From Clostridiaceae bacterium DTU079 (GTDB lineage Bacteria > Bacillota > Clostridia > Acetivibrionales > Acetivibrionaceae), in assembly GCA_001512505.1 (NCBI GenBank), contig LFSC01000014.1:1-64000 (forward strand): 64,000 bases of DNA. Direction: 5' to 3'. Position 1 is the first letter of the stretch. Every line of letters begins with the position of its first letter. Both the position numbers and the translations under genes were made by a program. The notes beneath the pieces were generated by a model, which was not told where the DNA came from, ran no database searches, and worked only from the letters and a program-made list of their open reading frames with translations. This document shows, piece after piece, positions 52,767-63,472 of the stretch.

Positions 52767-52777
52767 AGAATCGTTAT

Positions 52778-53539
52778 CTATTCAGCTGCTACTTCTGCAA
52801 CCTCTTCCACAACTTCTTCTACCTGATTATCGGAATCGGAATCAGGAGTATATTGTTCTCCCTGTCTTCCTTCTATAATAGCATCTGCAATTTTTGCCGA
52901 AATCAATTTTACAGCTCTGATTGCATCATCATTTCCCGGAATTACATAATCAACTTCATCAGGATCACAATTGGTATCAACAATTGCAACTACAGGAATA
53001 CCAAGTCTTCTAGCTTCCAGTATTGCAATTCTCTCTTTTCTCGGGTCAACCACAAACAATGCGCCGGGTAGATCATTCATGTTCTTGATTCCGCCAAGAT
53101 ATTTTTCCAGCTTTTCCATCTCACCTTTAAGCTTAATAACCTCTTTTTTAGGAAGAACATCAAAAACACCTTCTTCTTCCATCTTGGTAAGCTCTCTTAA
53201 ACGGTTTATTCTTCCCTTAATTGTTTTGAAATTGGTAAGCATTCCGCCGAGCCATCTGGCGTTTACATAGAATTGACCTGCTCTTTCGGCTTCTTCTTTG
53301 ATAGAATCCTGTGCCTGTTTCTTGGTTCCTACGAAAAGAATTCCTTGACCGTTCATAGCAATTTCACGGACAAAATAATAGGCCTCTTCAATTTTTTTCA
53401 CAGTCTTTTGAAGGTCGATAATATAGATACCGTTCCTCTCTGTGAAAATATATTCGGCCATTTTGGGGTTCCACCTTCTGGTCTGGTGACCGAAATGAAC
53501 ACCTGCTTCCAGTAATTGTTTCATTGAAATAACTGACAT
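52778..53539 (-). CDS. rpsB: 30S ribosomal protein S2
   Basis: [36 protein letters not shown]. Confidence 0.97.
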   Translation of the reverse strand: MSVISMKQLLEAGVHFGHQTRRWNPKMAEYIFTERNGIYIIDLQKTVKKIEEAYYFVREIAMNGQGILFVGTKKQAQDSIKEEAERAGQFYVNARWLGGMLTNFKTIKGRINRLRELTKMEEEGVFDVLPKKEVIKLKGEMEKLEKYLGGIKNMNDLPGALFVVDPRKERIAILEARRLGIPVVAIVDTNCDPDEVDYVIPGNDDAIRAVKLISAKIADAIIEGRQGEQYTPDSDSDNQVEEVVEEVAEVAAE

Positions 53540-53730
53540 TTTAATACACCTCCATTAGTTTTATACCTCCGCAACCCTCATTTTTATAGAAGACCCAAAG
53601 GCACTATCCTATAAATCAGGCTTGCGTGCGTATTTTCCGTTTAGTAGTATAACACATACTTGTTTTTTTATCAATAAATTTTTTTAAAACCTAAAAAGTA
53701 CTTTGTTTTATATGTACTTGCTTTCCGTAT

Positions 53731-53806
53731 GTATTTTGCTCGACCCCGAGGAGCATTTACAGGCTCTGGACTTAAGAAACTTTCGTTTCTGTAATATTTT
53801 CTTCAC
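53731..53806 (-). repeat. Dispersed palindromic element, half copy F
   Basis: TTTTGCTCGACCCCGAGGAGCATTTACAGGCTCTGGACTT...TTCTTCAC, only one arm plus central hairpin. Confidence 0.7.
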
Positions 53807-53899
53807 TTTTATACAATACTCCATGGAGTTAAGAATACTAGATTAAGTATTAACAATATTAGGCAAAGAATTAAGTAGTAATTAGTTTTAGTATATATT

Positions 53900-53970
53900 T
53901 AGGTAAATATTATATTAGGTTAAATTATATTAGGTAAATATTATATTAGGTTAAATTATATTAGGTTTAA
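53900..53970. repeat. 31-bp tandem repeat (two exact units plus partial) made of ~15.5-bp subunits
   Basis: TAGGTAAATATTATATTAGGTTAAATTATAT x2 then TAGGTTTAATTTATA. Confidence 0.9.
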
Positions 53971-54199
53971 TTTATACGGCTTATATCTCGCTCTTGGCTT
54001 TTGAGTGCGTTTCGATTAAAGTATATATTCGGTTAAAGTATATTTGTTAAATATATCTTAAGTTGAATATATTTTAAAATGACTCATAAATCGATAATTT
54101 TATGCAAAATAATATTAAAAGCTTTTGTTGACAAGTGCCGGTCTCTACTTTAGAATGATTATGTATTTTTTGAAATTAATCTATATAGAAGGGATTTAC

Positions 54200-56035
54200 A
54201 TGGAAAATATCAGAGAAAACATAAGGAATATCGCTATAATAGCCCACGTTGATCACGGAAAAACAACACTGGTTGATGCAATGTTAAAACAAAGCGGTAT
54301 ATTCAGAGACAACGAACAAGTACATGAAAGGGTTATGGATTCGAATGAACTGGAAAGGGAAAGAGGTATTACGATCCTTTCCAAAAACACCGCAGTATAT
54401 TATAAAGATATTAAAATTAACATTGTGGACACACCCGGCCACGCTGACTTTGGCGGCGAGGTTGAGCGGGTTTTGAAAATGGTGGATAGTGTTTTACTGT
54501 TGGTTGACTCTTTTGAGGGTACTATGCCCCAGACAAGATTTGTTCTTAGAAAAGCTCTTCAGCTTCATTTAAGGCCCATAGTTGTCATAAATAAAATTGA
54601 CAGGCCTGAAGCAAGACCACTTGAAGTTATTGATGAGGTTTTAGAACTGTTCATTGAGCTGGAAGCAAGCGATGAACAGCTGGATTTCCCGATTGTTTTT
54701 ACCTCTTCAAGGGAAGGATATGCGATTACCGATTTGAAAGACGAACCGAAAAATCTTGTTCCCCTGTTTGAAACCATAATAAATAATGTACCCCCACCAA
54801 AAGGGTATATGGACAAACCTCTTCAGTTTCTGGTTTCAAACATTGACTACGACGAATATGTGGGAAGAATAGCTATCGGAAGAGTTGAAAGGGGAAAAAT
54901 AAAATCCGGTCAGCCTGCTGTTCTGTGCAAAAAGGACGGAAGCGTTGAGAATGTCAAAATAAGCAGGTTGTATACGTTCAATGGGCTTAAAAGAGTAGAA
55001 GTACCTGAGGCAATGCTGGGAGACATAATAGCCGTCTCGGGTATAGATAATATTACTATCGGTGAAACCGTTTGCGATGTTGCCGCTCCGGAGCCGCTTC
55101 CTTTTGTGGATATCGACGAGCCGACAATATCCATGACTTTTAGCGTAAATACCAGTCCCTTTGCCGGACGTGAAGGTACATACGTTACCTCAAGGCATTT
55201 ACGGGACAGGCTTTTTAAAGAGCTTGAGACAAATGTAAGCTTAAGAGTGGAAGAAACGGATTCTCCCGACACTTTTGTCGTTTCCGGAAGAGGCGAACTT
55301 CACCTTTCCATTTTAATTGAGACTATGAGGCGCCAAGGTTATGAGTTTCAGGTTTCCAAGCCGACGGTTATATTTAAGGAAGTTAACGGAGAAAAGCTTG
55401 AACCTATAGAATACCTTATAATCGATGTACCGGAAGAATTCATGGGTACTGTTATGGAAAAACTGGGAAGCCGCAAGGCTGAATTAGTAAACATGCATTC
55501 CGCACAGCAGGGATATATGAGACTGGAGTTTAAAATACCCACTAGAGGGCTTATAGGCTACAGATCGGAATTTTTGACTGACACAAAAGGAAATGGTATA
55601 ATGAATCATGTCTTTCATGGATTTGAGCCGGTAAAAGGCGAAATACCGAAACGTCAAAGGGGATCCATGATTGCATGGGAAGATGGAGAAGCCGTAACTT
55701 ATGGACTTTATAATGCACAGGAACGGGGTTCTCTTTTCATCTCACCGGGAACAAAAGTATACGAAGGTATGGTTGTTGGAGTAAACTCAAGACAGGAAGA
55801 CATAGTTGTTAATGTTTGCAAAAAGAAACATGTAACCAACATGAGAGCATCGGGTTCGGATGAAGCACTAAAGCTTACCCCTCCTATTGCTTTAAGCCTT
55901 GAGCAATCCTTAGAGTTTATTGCCGATGACGAGCTTATGGAAGTTACTCCGAAAAACATACGCTTAAGAAAAAAGATATTGGATACTGAGATGCGGGCTA
56001 AAGCAAGAAGTAGAAATAACAAAGATGCCGTATAA
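54200..56035 (+). CDS. typA: Translational GTPase TypA/BipA (ORF open from 54125)
   Basis: [64 protein letters not shown] before ATG 54200. Confidence 0.96.
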   Translation: MENIRENIRNIAIIAHVDHGKTTLVDAMLKQSGIFRDNEQVHERVMDSNELERERGITILSKNTAVYYKDIKINIVDTPGHADFGGEVERVLKMVDSVLLLVDSFEGTMPQTRFVLRKALQLHLRPIVVINKIDRPEARPLEVIDEVLELFIELEASDEQLDFPIVFTSSREGYAITDLKDEPKNLVPLFETIINNVPPPKGYMDKPLQFLVSNIDYDEYVGRIAIGRVERGKIKSGQPAVLCKKDGSVENVKISRLYTFNGLKRVEVPEAMLGDIIAVSGIDNITIGETVCDVAAPEPLPFVDIDEPTISMTFSVNTSPFAGREGTYVTSRHLRDRLFKELETNVSLRVEETDSPDTFVVSGRGELHLSILIETMRRQGYEFQVSKPTVIFKEVNGEKLEPIEYLIIDVPEEFMGTVMEKLGSRKAELVNMHSAQQGYMRLEFKIPTRGLIGYRSEFLTDTKGNGIMNHVFHGFEPVKGEIPKRQRGSMIAWEDGEAVTYGLYNAQERGSLFISPGTKVYEGMVVGVNSRQEDIVVNVCKKKHVTNMRASGSDEALKLTPPIALSLEQSLEFIADDELMEVTPKNIRLRKKILDTEMRAKARSRNNKDAV

Positions 56036-56178
56036 GAATAAGAAATGACATAGCAATTTAGAAGTGGCATAATAATTAAGTAAAAACTCCGCAGGATAGA
56101 ATGCATCTTTCGTATTTATATAAAACCATAATAATCGGCTGAGCAATATAGCCATAATAATAATGAGTGGTGAGGACA

Positions 56179-57297
56179 ATGGATAAAAAAACAGTTGCAA
56201 AAAATCCAAAACCGAAAAAGAAAAAAAACCGTCTGGTGTCTTTCTTGGCGTATTTTATGACTTTTTTAGTGGTGTTTACCATCAGCAGCTATCTTTCCTA
56301 CAAATATTTTATTAATGACAAGGAATTGGATGTTGCTGCAATAAAGGCAAGCATTAACGAAGAAACCGGAATACAGGTTGAAATACCTACAGGATCGGAT
56401 ACCGGTGATATTGCTGAAATACTAAAAAAAGCGGGAGTAATAGATCACCCCTTCCTGTTCAAGTTTATATCCAAATTCAACGGATATGACGGGCGTTACA
56501 AATCCGGAAAACATATTGTAGGCAAAAACCTGGAATATAAAGAAATTATGGAAATACTCTGCGACAATCCGGTTACCACTACAGTTACTATAATCGAAGG
56601 AAAAAACATCAAGCAAATTGCCCAAACCTTGAGCGAAAAGAAACTGATTGATCAAGAAGATTTCCTTGAAGCATGCAATAACGAAGAATTTGATTATAAA
56701 TTTTTAGAAGACATTCCGGATAATCCGGACAGAAAAAACAAGCTTGAAGGATATTTGTTCCCCGACACCTATTTCTTCGATCCGACCGGGGGGCCAAAGG
56801 CGATAATCCAAAAATTCCTTGACAATTTTAATTTAAAGTTTAAGGAAGACTTTTACAACAGGGCCAAAGAGCTGAATATGACAGTGGATGAAGTAATAAT
56901 TCTTGCTTCGATTATTGAAATGGAGACAGCAAACCCGGAGGAAAGAGCAATTGTTTCAAGTGTATTCCACAACAGGCTTAAGTCAAGCAACCCGGAGTTA
57001 AAAAAGCTTCAGTCCTGTGCTACAATACAATATGTTTTGTATGATACCCAAAACAAGATGAAGGAAACAATAAGCGATGAGGACACAAAGATAGAACACC
57101 CTTATAACACATATTTACACGAAGGGTTACCTCCCGGACCGATATGTTGCCCGGGTCTGGCTTCAATAGAAGCAGCATTGTACCCTGATGAAGAATCGGA
57201 ATATTATTACTTTGTTGCCAAGGGAGACGGGACTCATCATTTTTCAAAAACTCTTGAAGAACATTTGCAAGCTGTAAAAAAATATCAGTCAGAATAA
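56179..57297 (+). CDS. mltG: Endolytic transglycosylase MltG (YceG-like)
   Basis: Single N-terminal TM; EGYLFPDTYFF, LASIIEMET, VFHNRL, YNTYLHEGLPPGPICCPGLASIEAAL. Confidence 0.94.
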   Translation: MDKKTVAKNPKPKKKKNRLVSFLAYFMTFLVVFTISSYLSYKYFINDKELDVAAIKASINEETGIQVEIPTGSDTGDIAEILKKAGVIDHPFLFKFISKFNGYDGRYKSGKHIVGKNLEYKEIMEILCDNPVTTTVTIIEGKNIKQIAQTLSEKKLIDQEDFLEACNNEEFDYKFLEDIPDNPDRKNKLEGYLFPDTYFFDPTGGPKAIIQKFLDNFNLKFKEDFYNRAKELNMTVDEVIILASIIEMETANPEERAIVSSVFHNRLKSSNPELKKLQSCATIQYVLYDTQNKMKETISDEDTKIEHPYNTYLHEGLPPGPICCPGLASIEAALYPDEESEYYYFVAKGDGTHHFSKTLEEHLQAVKKYQSE

Positions 57298-57303
57298 AAA
57301 ATC

Positions 57304-57334
57304 TCGGGGGCGTCACGCCCTCCTTGTTTTTATG
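57304..57334 (+). terminator. Hairpin terminator after mltG
   Basis: GGGCGTcacGCCC followed by TCCTTGTTTTTA. Confidence 0.6.
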
Positions 57335-57345
57335 GAAGGTATGCT

Positions 57346-57984
57346 ATGATCTGCTTTGAGTATATTAATGACTATATAAGACAAACACTAAAACCAAATA
57401 CCGGAATACTAAAGGAACTGGAGGCCTTTTCAAAGGAAAACCATGTACCCATCGTACATCCTGAAGTAGCCGCTCTATTAAAAGTAATTGGTCTTACGCT
57501 AAAGCCCCGGCGCATTTTGGAGGTCGGTACGGCTATCGGATACTCCTCCATCCTACTCTCTACCATATTAGAGCCGGGAGGAAAAATTGACACAATAGAC
57601 CGTTATGAGCTGATGGTGGAAAGAGCCCGGGAAAATATAAAAAATGCCGGACTTTCCGATGTTATTAACATCATTGTCGGAGATGCCCTTGACGTTCTAA
57701 AATGCCTTAACAAACAATATGACATGGTATTTTTGGATGCCGCCAAGGGACAGTATCCGGAATTTCTTCCCGAGTGCTTAAGAATGCTTAAAAGCGGTGG
57801 GCTTTTAGTATCGGACAATGTACTGTACAAGGGCATGGTAGCTAACGATGAACTGGTGGTAAGAAGAAAGAAAACCATTGTTACAAGGATGCGTAACTAT
57901 CTTAAAACCCTTTGCAGTATGGATGAACTTGAGACCAGTATACTGCCTGTTGGTGACGGAGTTGCTATAAGCTATAAAAAGTGA
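57346..57984 (+). CDS. SAM-dependent O-methyltransferase (YrrM-like)
   Basis: ILEVGTAIGYSSILLS, VFLDAAKGQYPEFL, LLVSDNVLYKGMV. Confidence 0.92.
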   Translation: MICFEYINDYIRQTLKPNTGILKELEAFSKENHVPIVHPEVAALLKVIGLTLKPRRILEVGTAIGYSSILLSTILEPGGKIDTIDRYELMVERARENIKNAGLSDVINIIVGDALDVLKCLNKQYDMVFLDAAKGQYPEFLPECLRMLKSGGLLVSDNVLYKGMVANDELVVRRKKTIVTRMRNYLKTLCSMDELETSILPVGDGVAISYKK

Positions 57985-58037
57985 TTGAATTTTGAATATT
58001 GATATTTTGAAAATACAAAAATTTGGAGTGAAGTAGG

Positions 58038-59261
58038 ATGAAAGCTGAATTACTTGCACCGGCCGGCAGCCTTGAAAAATTGAAAATGGCTGTAGTCTAT
58101 GGTGCAGATGCGGTATATCTTGGAGGAGAAGCCTATGGTCTTAGAGCATATGCGGAAAACTTTTCGCTCGACGATCTAAAAGAAGGAGTAAAATTTGCTC
58201 ATGACCGAGGAAAAAAAGTATATATAACCATGAATATTTTCCCCCACAACGAAGACCTTGAAAACATGCCCGATTACATCAAGGAAGTGGAAAAGGTTGG
58301 CGTTGATGCAATAATTCTATCTGACCCTGGGGTACTTTCCCTTGTGAAAGAAATAGCTCCCGATATGGAGATACATTTGAGCACTCAAGCAAATAATATT
58401 AACTGGATGAGTGCAAATTTCTGGCATAAACAAGGTGTTAAACGAATAATACTTGCCAGGGAGTTATCTTTTAACGAAATCAAAGAAATAAGAGAAAAAA
58501 CTCCCCCATCCTTGGAACTGGAGATATTTGTTCACGGTGCCATGTGCATATCCTATTCCGGAAGATGCCTTCTAAGCAGTTATATGGCTGGGCGTGATTC
58601 AAACCGGGGTCTTTGTGCCCATCCCTGCAGGTGGAAATATTACCTTATGGAAGAAAAAAGGCCCGGAGAATATTTCCCTGTGTATGAAAATGAAAGGGGT
58701 ACTTTTATTTTCAATTCCAAGGACCTCTGCATGATTGAATATATTCCGCAAATAATTGAGTCCGGGGTAACAAGCCTTAAAATTGAAGGCCGTATGAAGA
58801 GCTCCTTTTATGTTGCAACGGTCGTAAAAGCATACCGTCAAGCCTTGGATTCCTATTATCAAAACAAGGATAACTTTGTCCTGGATCCTAAATTGCTTGA
58901 AGAAGTAGCAAAGGCAAGCCATCGAGAATTTTCAACGGGCTTTTTCTTCAACAAGCCGGATTCACAGTCTCAAATATATAACACCAGCTCCTATATTCGG
59001 GAGTACGATTTTGTAGGTGTTGTACAAAATTACGACAAAGCCACGAAAATAGCCACAATTGAGCAGAGAAACAGGATGTACAAGGGTGAAGAGATCGAAG
59101 TAGTAAACCCGAAGGGTGACTTTTTTGTTCAAAAAATAGAATGGATGAAAAATGCGGACGGTGAAGAGATCGATGTTGCTCCCCATCCTCAAATGACTGT
59201 ATATATGCCTATGAAAGAGGAAGTTGAGGAATATACGATACTTCGTAGGAAGTCGGAGTAG
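58038..59261 (+). CDS. Peptidase U32 family protein
   Basis: ELLAPAGSLEKLKMAVVYGADAVYLGG, EIFVHGAMCISYSGRCLLSSYM, RGLCAHPCRW, KIEGRMKSSFYVATVV. Confidence 0.93.
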   Translation: MKAELLAPAGSLEKLKMAVVYGADAVYLGGEAYGLRAYAENFSLDDLKEGVKFAHDRGKKVYITMNIFPHNEDLENMPDYIKEVEKVGVDAIILSDPGVLSLVKEIAPDMEIHLSTQANNINWMSANFWHKQGVKRIILARELSFNEIKEIREKTPPSLELEIFVHGAMCISYSGRCLLSSYMAGRDSNRGLCAHPCRWKYYLMEEKRPGEYFPVYENERGTFIFNSKDLCMIEYIPQIIESGVTSLKIEGRMKSSFYVATVVKAYRQALDSYYQNKDNFVLDPKLLEEVAKASHREFSTGFFFNKPDSQSQIYNTSSYIREYDFVGVVQNYDKATKIATIEQRNRMYKGEEIEVVNPKGDFFVQKIEWMKNADGEEIDVAPHPQMTVYMPMKEEVEEYTILRRKSE

Positions 59262-59275
59262 GCGGATATTGAAAA

Positions 59276-59445
59276 GGTAAAGAAAAAATGCTCCGGAAAC
59301 TTAAGTTCCGCAAGTCTAGAGCCTGTAAATACTCCTCAGGGTCGAGCAAAACTCGCTTCGCTCAGACAATGCTCTCCCCTTCCTCGTCGTATTAACAGGC
59401 TCTACGACTTGCTCCACAATGTTTCTTCCACATTTTTTCTTTTCC
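59276..59445 (+). repeat. Dispersed palindromic element, copy G
   Basis: Core AGAGCCTGTAAATAC...GTATTAACAGGCTCT; ends GGTAAAGAAAAAATG / GGAAAAGAAAAAATG. Confidence 0.88.
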
Positions 59446-59566
59446 TAATTATTCTATCCGTCAACAGTAAGAGCATAATAATTATTCTTCTTTTTTAGGT
59501 AAAATCAAAAGTAATTAAAAAGTGCAACCACCTTAACTTCCACCAAGTAATGGGGTATTAAAGAAA

Positions 59567-59630
59567 GGCAAAGAAAAATGTTCCGAAAACTTGAGTTTCG
59601 CAAGTACAGAGCCTGTAAAAACTCCTCTTG
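59567..59630 (+). repeat. Dispersed palindromic element, left-arm-only copy H
   Basis: GGCAAAGAAAAATGTTCCGAAAACTTGAGTTTCGCAAGTACAGAGCCTGTAAAAACTCCTC then divergence. Confidence 0.8.
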
Positions 59631-59717
59631 ATTAATGATTCAATCTACTTTTCAGTGTATAGAATACCCATTTATATGGAAAAATTATAGTATTCACTAA
59701 TATTTAAGGAGAATACT

Positions 59718-61373
59718 ATGAACTACGGAAGACAAAAATTTATCCTTTATGTATTTACTCTGATTATTTTTTTGCTTATCACAAGGTTTATCTACATACA
59801 GTTTCACATGGGAGAAAAGCTTACCCTGCAGGCTGCTGCACAAAAAATATCCTCCCTCCCTATTGACGTTCCCAGGGGGAATATACTTGACAGGAATCTC
59901 ATTCCTCTTACCAACAGAATCGAAAAATATGATGTGGTAATAAAACCCTTTCAGTTGCGAAATAACCCCGATGCTATTCGTAGAATATCGGATATTCTCG
60001 ATCTTAACCATAATGACATAAAAAGACAGATTGAAATAAAATCAAATCCCATAGTAATTGAAACGGATAAAGATAAAAAAAACCGGCTTAAAGAAGAAAA
60101 CATTCCCGGCATATCCTTTATAAATTCGCTTAAAAGGTATGATTTCGCAACACCTGCCAAGCACGTGCTCGGCTATCTTAATAAAATCGATCTGACTGGA
60201 GAAACGGGTATAGAAAAAGCCTATAATGAGTATCTTAAATCCGGTTCTCCCGGCAGTATAGGTATGGTTACAGACGGAATAGACAATCTTCTTCCCGGTC
60301 TTGGCTACAGATTCATAAAACCAAAAATCAAAGAACAGTTGAATATAAAGCTAACCATTGATTATAACATTCAAAAAATTGCAGAAGAAGTTATGAATAA
60401 ATATAATCTTAAAGGTGCAGTGGTTATCGAAGAGGTTTTTTCCGGCGACATTGTCGCAATGGTAAGCAAGCCGGATTTTGATCCCAATGAGGTTGCCAAG
60501 TATCTTGACAGTCCCGATAACGAGCTTTTTAACCGTGCCGTTGCGTCCTACAATCTTGGCTCCATATTCAAGATCATCGATCTTGCCAGTGCTTACAGTA
60601 AGAACATGGACCCCTCCATGTACTACTACTGTCCCGGATATGTGACCCTGGGAGACAAAGAATTCAGGTGTTCGGCCTATGCCAGGGGCGGACACGGTTT
60701 AATAAATCTCCATGAAGCCTTTGCCTCCTCCTGCAATCCCTATTTCATCGAATTGGGAATCAGGGTAGGACCCAATGCCATTATTGACACGGCAAAAAAT
60801 TTCGGTCTCGGGAATGTCACAGGAATTGATGCCCAGGGAATAAGTGAATCTCCCGGCTATCTTCCCGATCCTTCAAATTATTTAACTTACGGAGACACTG
60901 CAAATATAGCCATAGGCCAGGGAGATGTTATGGCAACTCCCCTTCAAGTTGCCGATATGGTAGCAACCATCGCAAACGGAGGTATAAAAAACAAGGTTAA
61001 TATTGTGGATTCCATTGTCGATTCAAAGGGAAACACGGTAAAGGTTATTAGAAAAAATAAGGGAGAGCGAATAATCGAAAAAACGGTATGTGACAGCATT
61101 AAGAAGCTTATGGAGGAAGTAACGATAAGCGGTACCGGAACCAAAGCCAATCTCGATGCGTATGGCGGTGCCGGCGGAAAAACCGGAAGTGCGGAAACCG
61201 GCCAGTACATAAACGGAAGCAAAGTTGTACATGCCTGGTTTGCAGGGTATTTTCCAAGGCTGGATCCGAAATATTCAGTCTGCGTTTTTATTGAAAACGG
61301 TAAAAGCGGAGGCAGTGTGGCCGCTCCGGTTTTCGAAGAAATTGCAAAAAATATTTTAATAATGGGATATTAA
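59718..61373 (+). CDS. Class B penicillin-binding protein (transpeptidase), no PASTA
   Basis: VPRGNILDRNLIPLTNR, LGSIFKI (SxxK), SSCNP (SxN), GGKTGSAETG (KTG). Confidence 0.9.
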   Translation: MNYGRQKFILYVFTLIIFLLITRFIYIQFHMGEKLTLQAAAQKISSLPIDVPRGNILDRNLIPLTNRIEKYDVVIKPFQLRNNPDAIRRISDILDLNHNDIKRQIEIKSNPIVIETDKDKKNRLKEENIPGISFINSLKRYDFATPAKHVLGYLNKIDLTGETGIEKAYNEYLKSGSPGSIGMVTDGIDNLLPGLGYRFIKPKIKEQLNIKLTIDYNIQKIAEEVMNKYNLKGAVVIEEVFSGDIVAMVSKPDFDPNEVAKYLDSPDNELFNRAVASYNLGSIFKIIDLASAYSKNMDPSMYYYCPGYVTLGDKEFRCSAYARGGHGLINLHEAFASSCNPYFIELGIRVGPNAIIDTAKNFGLGNVTGIDAQGISESPGYLPDPSNYLTYGDTANIAIGQGDVMATPLQVADMVATIANGGIKNKVNIVDSIVDSKGNTVKVIRKNKGERIIEKTVCDSIKKLMEEVTISGTGTKANLDAYGGAGGKTGSAETGQYINGSKVVHAWFAGYFPRLDPKYSVCVFIENGKSGGSVAAPVFEEIAKNILIMGY

Positions 61374-61443
61374 TTGTACTTGCACCTGTATTCTTAGTGC
61401 AACATATAATTATAAGGTAGCCTATTTATGGAGGTGCCTTATC

Positions 61444-62148
61444 TTGCTTGGCTTACTTATTTCTTCTTTTATAGAGATAATTAATAATATATTCTTCCTA
61501 TTCGGATATATTTCCAATGATAATTCCTTTCCTCCACCTTTAACCCCTGAGGAGGAGCAGCACTATTTAAAGCTTCTCAAGGAAGGAGATGAAGAAGCAA
61601 GAAACGTTCTTATCGAACGAAACTTAAGGCTTGTAGCACATATTGTTAAAAAATACACAACTACCCCAAATGAGTGTGATGACCTTATATCCATCGGTAC
61701 TATAGGGCTGATAAAGGCTATTGCCAGCTTCAATCAAGAAAAAGGTACAAGACTGGTTACTTACGCAGCAAAATGCATTGATAACCAGATATTGATGCAA
61801 ATAAGGTCCAATAAAAAAATGCAGAGCGAGGTTTCACTTCAAGATCCAATAGGCGTAGACCGTGACGGAAATGAAATAACACTAATTGATGTCATTGGAA
61901 ATGAGTCGGAATCAATAGTTGAAGAAGTCGAGCTGAAAATGCAGATAAAACGCTTGTATAACAAAATGAAGGACGTCCTGAAAAAAAGAGAGAAAATGGT
62001 TTTGGAACTTCGTTACGGACTTTTAAACGGAACAAGTAAAACCCAAAGAGAAATAGCAAAAATGCTGGGTATATCCAGATCTTATGTCTCGAGAATTGAA
62101 AAAAAAGCCATTAAAAAATTAGGAAAAGAGCTTAAAGCCGATATGTAA
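61444..62148 (+). CDS. sigK: RNA polymerase sporulation sigma factor sigma-K, uninterrupted, TTG start
   Basis: LVAHIVKKYTTTPNECDDLISIGTIGLIKAIASFNQEKGTRLVTYAAKCIDNQILM; hydrophobic pro-sequence; RBS GGAGGTG. Confidence 0.9.
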   Translation: MLGLLISSFIEIINNIFFLFGYISNDNSFPPPLTPEEEQHYLKLLKEGDEEARNVLIERNLRLVAHIVKKYTTTPNECDDLISIGTIGLIKAIASFNQEKGTRLVTYAAKCIDNQILMQIRSNKKMQSEVSLQDPIGVDRDGNEITLIDVIGNESESIVEEVELKMQIKRLYNKMKDVLKKREKMVLELRYGLLNGTSKTQREIAKMLGISRSYVSRIEKKAIKKLGKELKADM

Positions 62149-62149
62149 A

Positions 62150-62308
62150 AAACACTACGTGACTTAAGTTCGGCAAGCCTGGAGCCTGTAAATACTCTTT
62201 GGGGATCGAGCAATTCTTGCTTTATAAAAGTATAAATACTTTCTCTTTCTTCGACGTATTAACAGGCTCTATTGCTCGTTTTACAATTTCTCCTCCATAC
62301 TCTCCTAA
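62150..62308 (+). repeat. Dispersed palindromic element, degenerate copy I
   Basis: GACTTAAGTTCGGCAAGCCTGGAGCCTGTAAATACTC...CGTATTAACAGGCTCTATTGCTCG. Confidence 0.8.
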
Positions 62309-62327
62309 GCAAAATATAATACGCATC

Positions 62328-63410
62328 CTACTTTTTATTGAACTCAATTATAATCTCCTTGATACTTTTTTGCTTAATAAATCCGGACACTATATTTTTA
62401 AACAGCAATACAATAATGGGACCTAAAATAAAACCTACTATTCCATAAAACTGTGTTCCCAAATACATTGCCATCAGTGTAATCAAAGGGTGAAGCCCGA
62501 TTTGTTGTCCAAGTATCTTGGGCTCTATCAACTGCCTGATTACAAGTACTATCAAATACAATATAATAAGAGATACACCCATCCTGAAATCCCTGGATAT
62601 AAACTCATATATCGCCCACGGAACCAGCACGCCACCGGTACCCAGTATTGGAAAAGCATCAATAAAGCTTATGACCAATGCCAAGAGAATAAAGCGCTTT
62701 ATTCCTATAATAGCAAAACCTATAGAAAGCTCTGTAAAGGTAATAGTCATCAAAATAAGCTGAGCCCTTATATAACCAAACAGTGCCGAAAAAATGTTGT
62801 CTTTTATGCTTATAGCCTTTTCAAGCACCACATCCGGCAAATTATGCTTTATGGACTCATAAATTCTGTCTCTGTCGCTTGAAATAAAATAAGTTGCCAG
62901 AATGGTAACAATTATAAATATAAGTACCTGCGGTATCGAAACAGCCGTATTGTAAAGTCCTTTTACAAAAGGATCCACTACCTTGGATATGGATTGGGAA
63001 AGGTTTGAAATCATCTTGGTAATATTGGACGTAATACCCTCGGGAAGGTCCAAATAAGCATCCAAAGCCTTTTTTATGGTTGCGGAAACATTCTGGTATA
63101 TTTCAATTAAGAATTGCGGCCGTTCATTGGTAAGGCTCACAACTTCATTATAAAGCCTTGATACCAATAACAGCATCAGCACTGTTATAAGCGATACAAC
63201 CAAAAGCAAAGACACTATGGCCGCAAGTCTCCTCGGGAATTTGGCTTTTTTCATTAAAAACCTTATTAACGGTTCAATAGCGGAAGAGACGGCGAAAGCA
63301 ATTATAAACGGAGCAACATAAATTGACAGTCTCAAAGCCAATATTATGCCGACAAACGTTCCCACAAACGCCAATACAATCTTCAAAATAAATTTCACTT
63401 TCGGATTCAT
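62328..63410 (-). CDS. AI-2E family transporter / YtvI-like membrane protein
   Basis: Multi-TM; FIDAFPILGTGGVLVPWAIYEF, QLIEPKILGQQIGLHPLITLMAMYLG. Confidence 0.88.
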   Translation of the reverse strand: MNPKVKFILKIVLAFVGTFVGIILALRLSIYVAPFIIAFAVSSAIEPLIRFLMKKAKFPRRLAAIVSLLLVVSLITVLMLLLVSRLYNEVVSLTNERPQFLIEIYQNVSATIKKALDAYLDLPEGITSNITKMISNLSQSISKVVDPFVKGLYNTAVSIPQVLIFIIVTILATYFISSDRDRIYESIKHNLPDVVLEKAISIKDNIFSALFGYIRAQLILMTITFTELSIGFAIIGIKRFILLALVISFIDAFPILGTGGVLVPWAIYEFISRDFRMGVSLIILYLIVLVIRQLIEPKILGQQIGLHPLITLMAMYLGTQFYGIVGFILGPIIVLLFKNIVSGFIKQKSIKEIIIEFNKK

Positions 63411-63472
63411 TTAACCCCACCTTTATTCTCAGTTAACACCACACAAAAACCATATTAAATCAATTTTCTATA

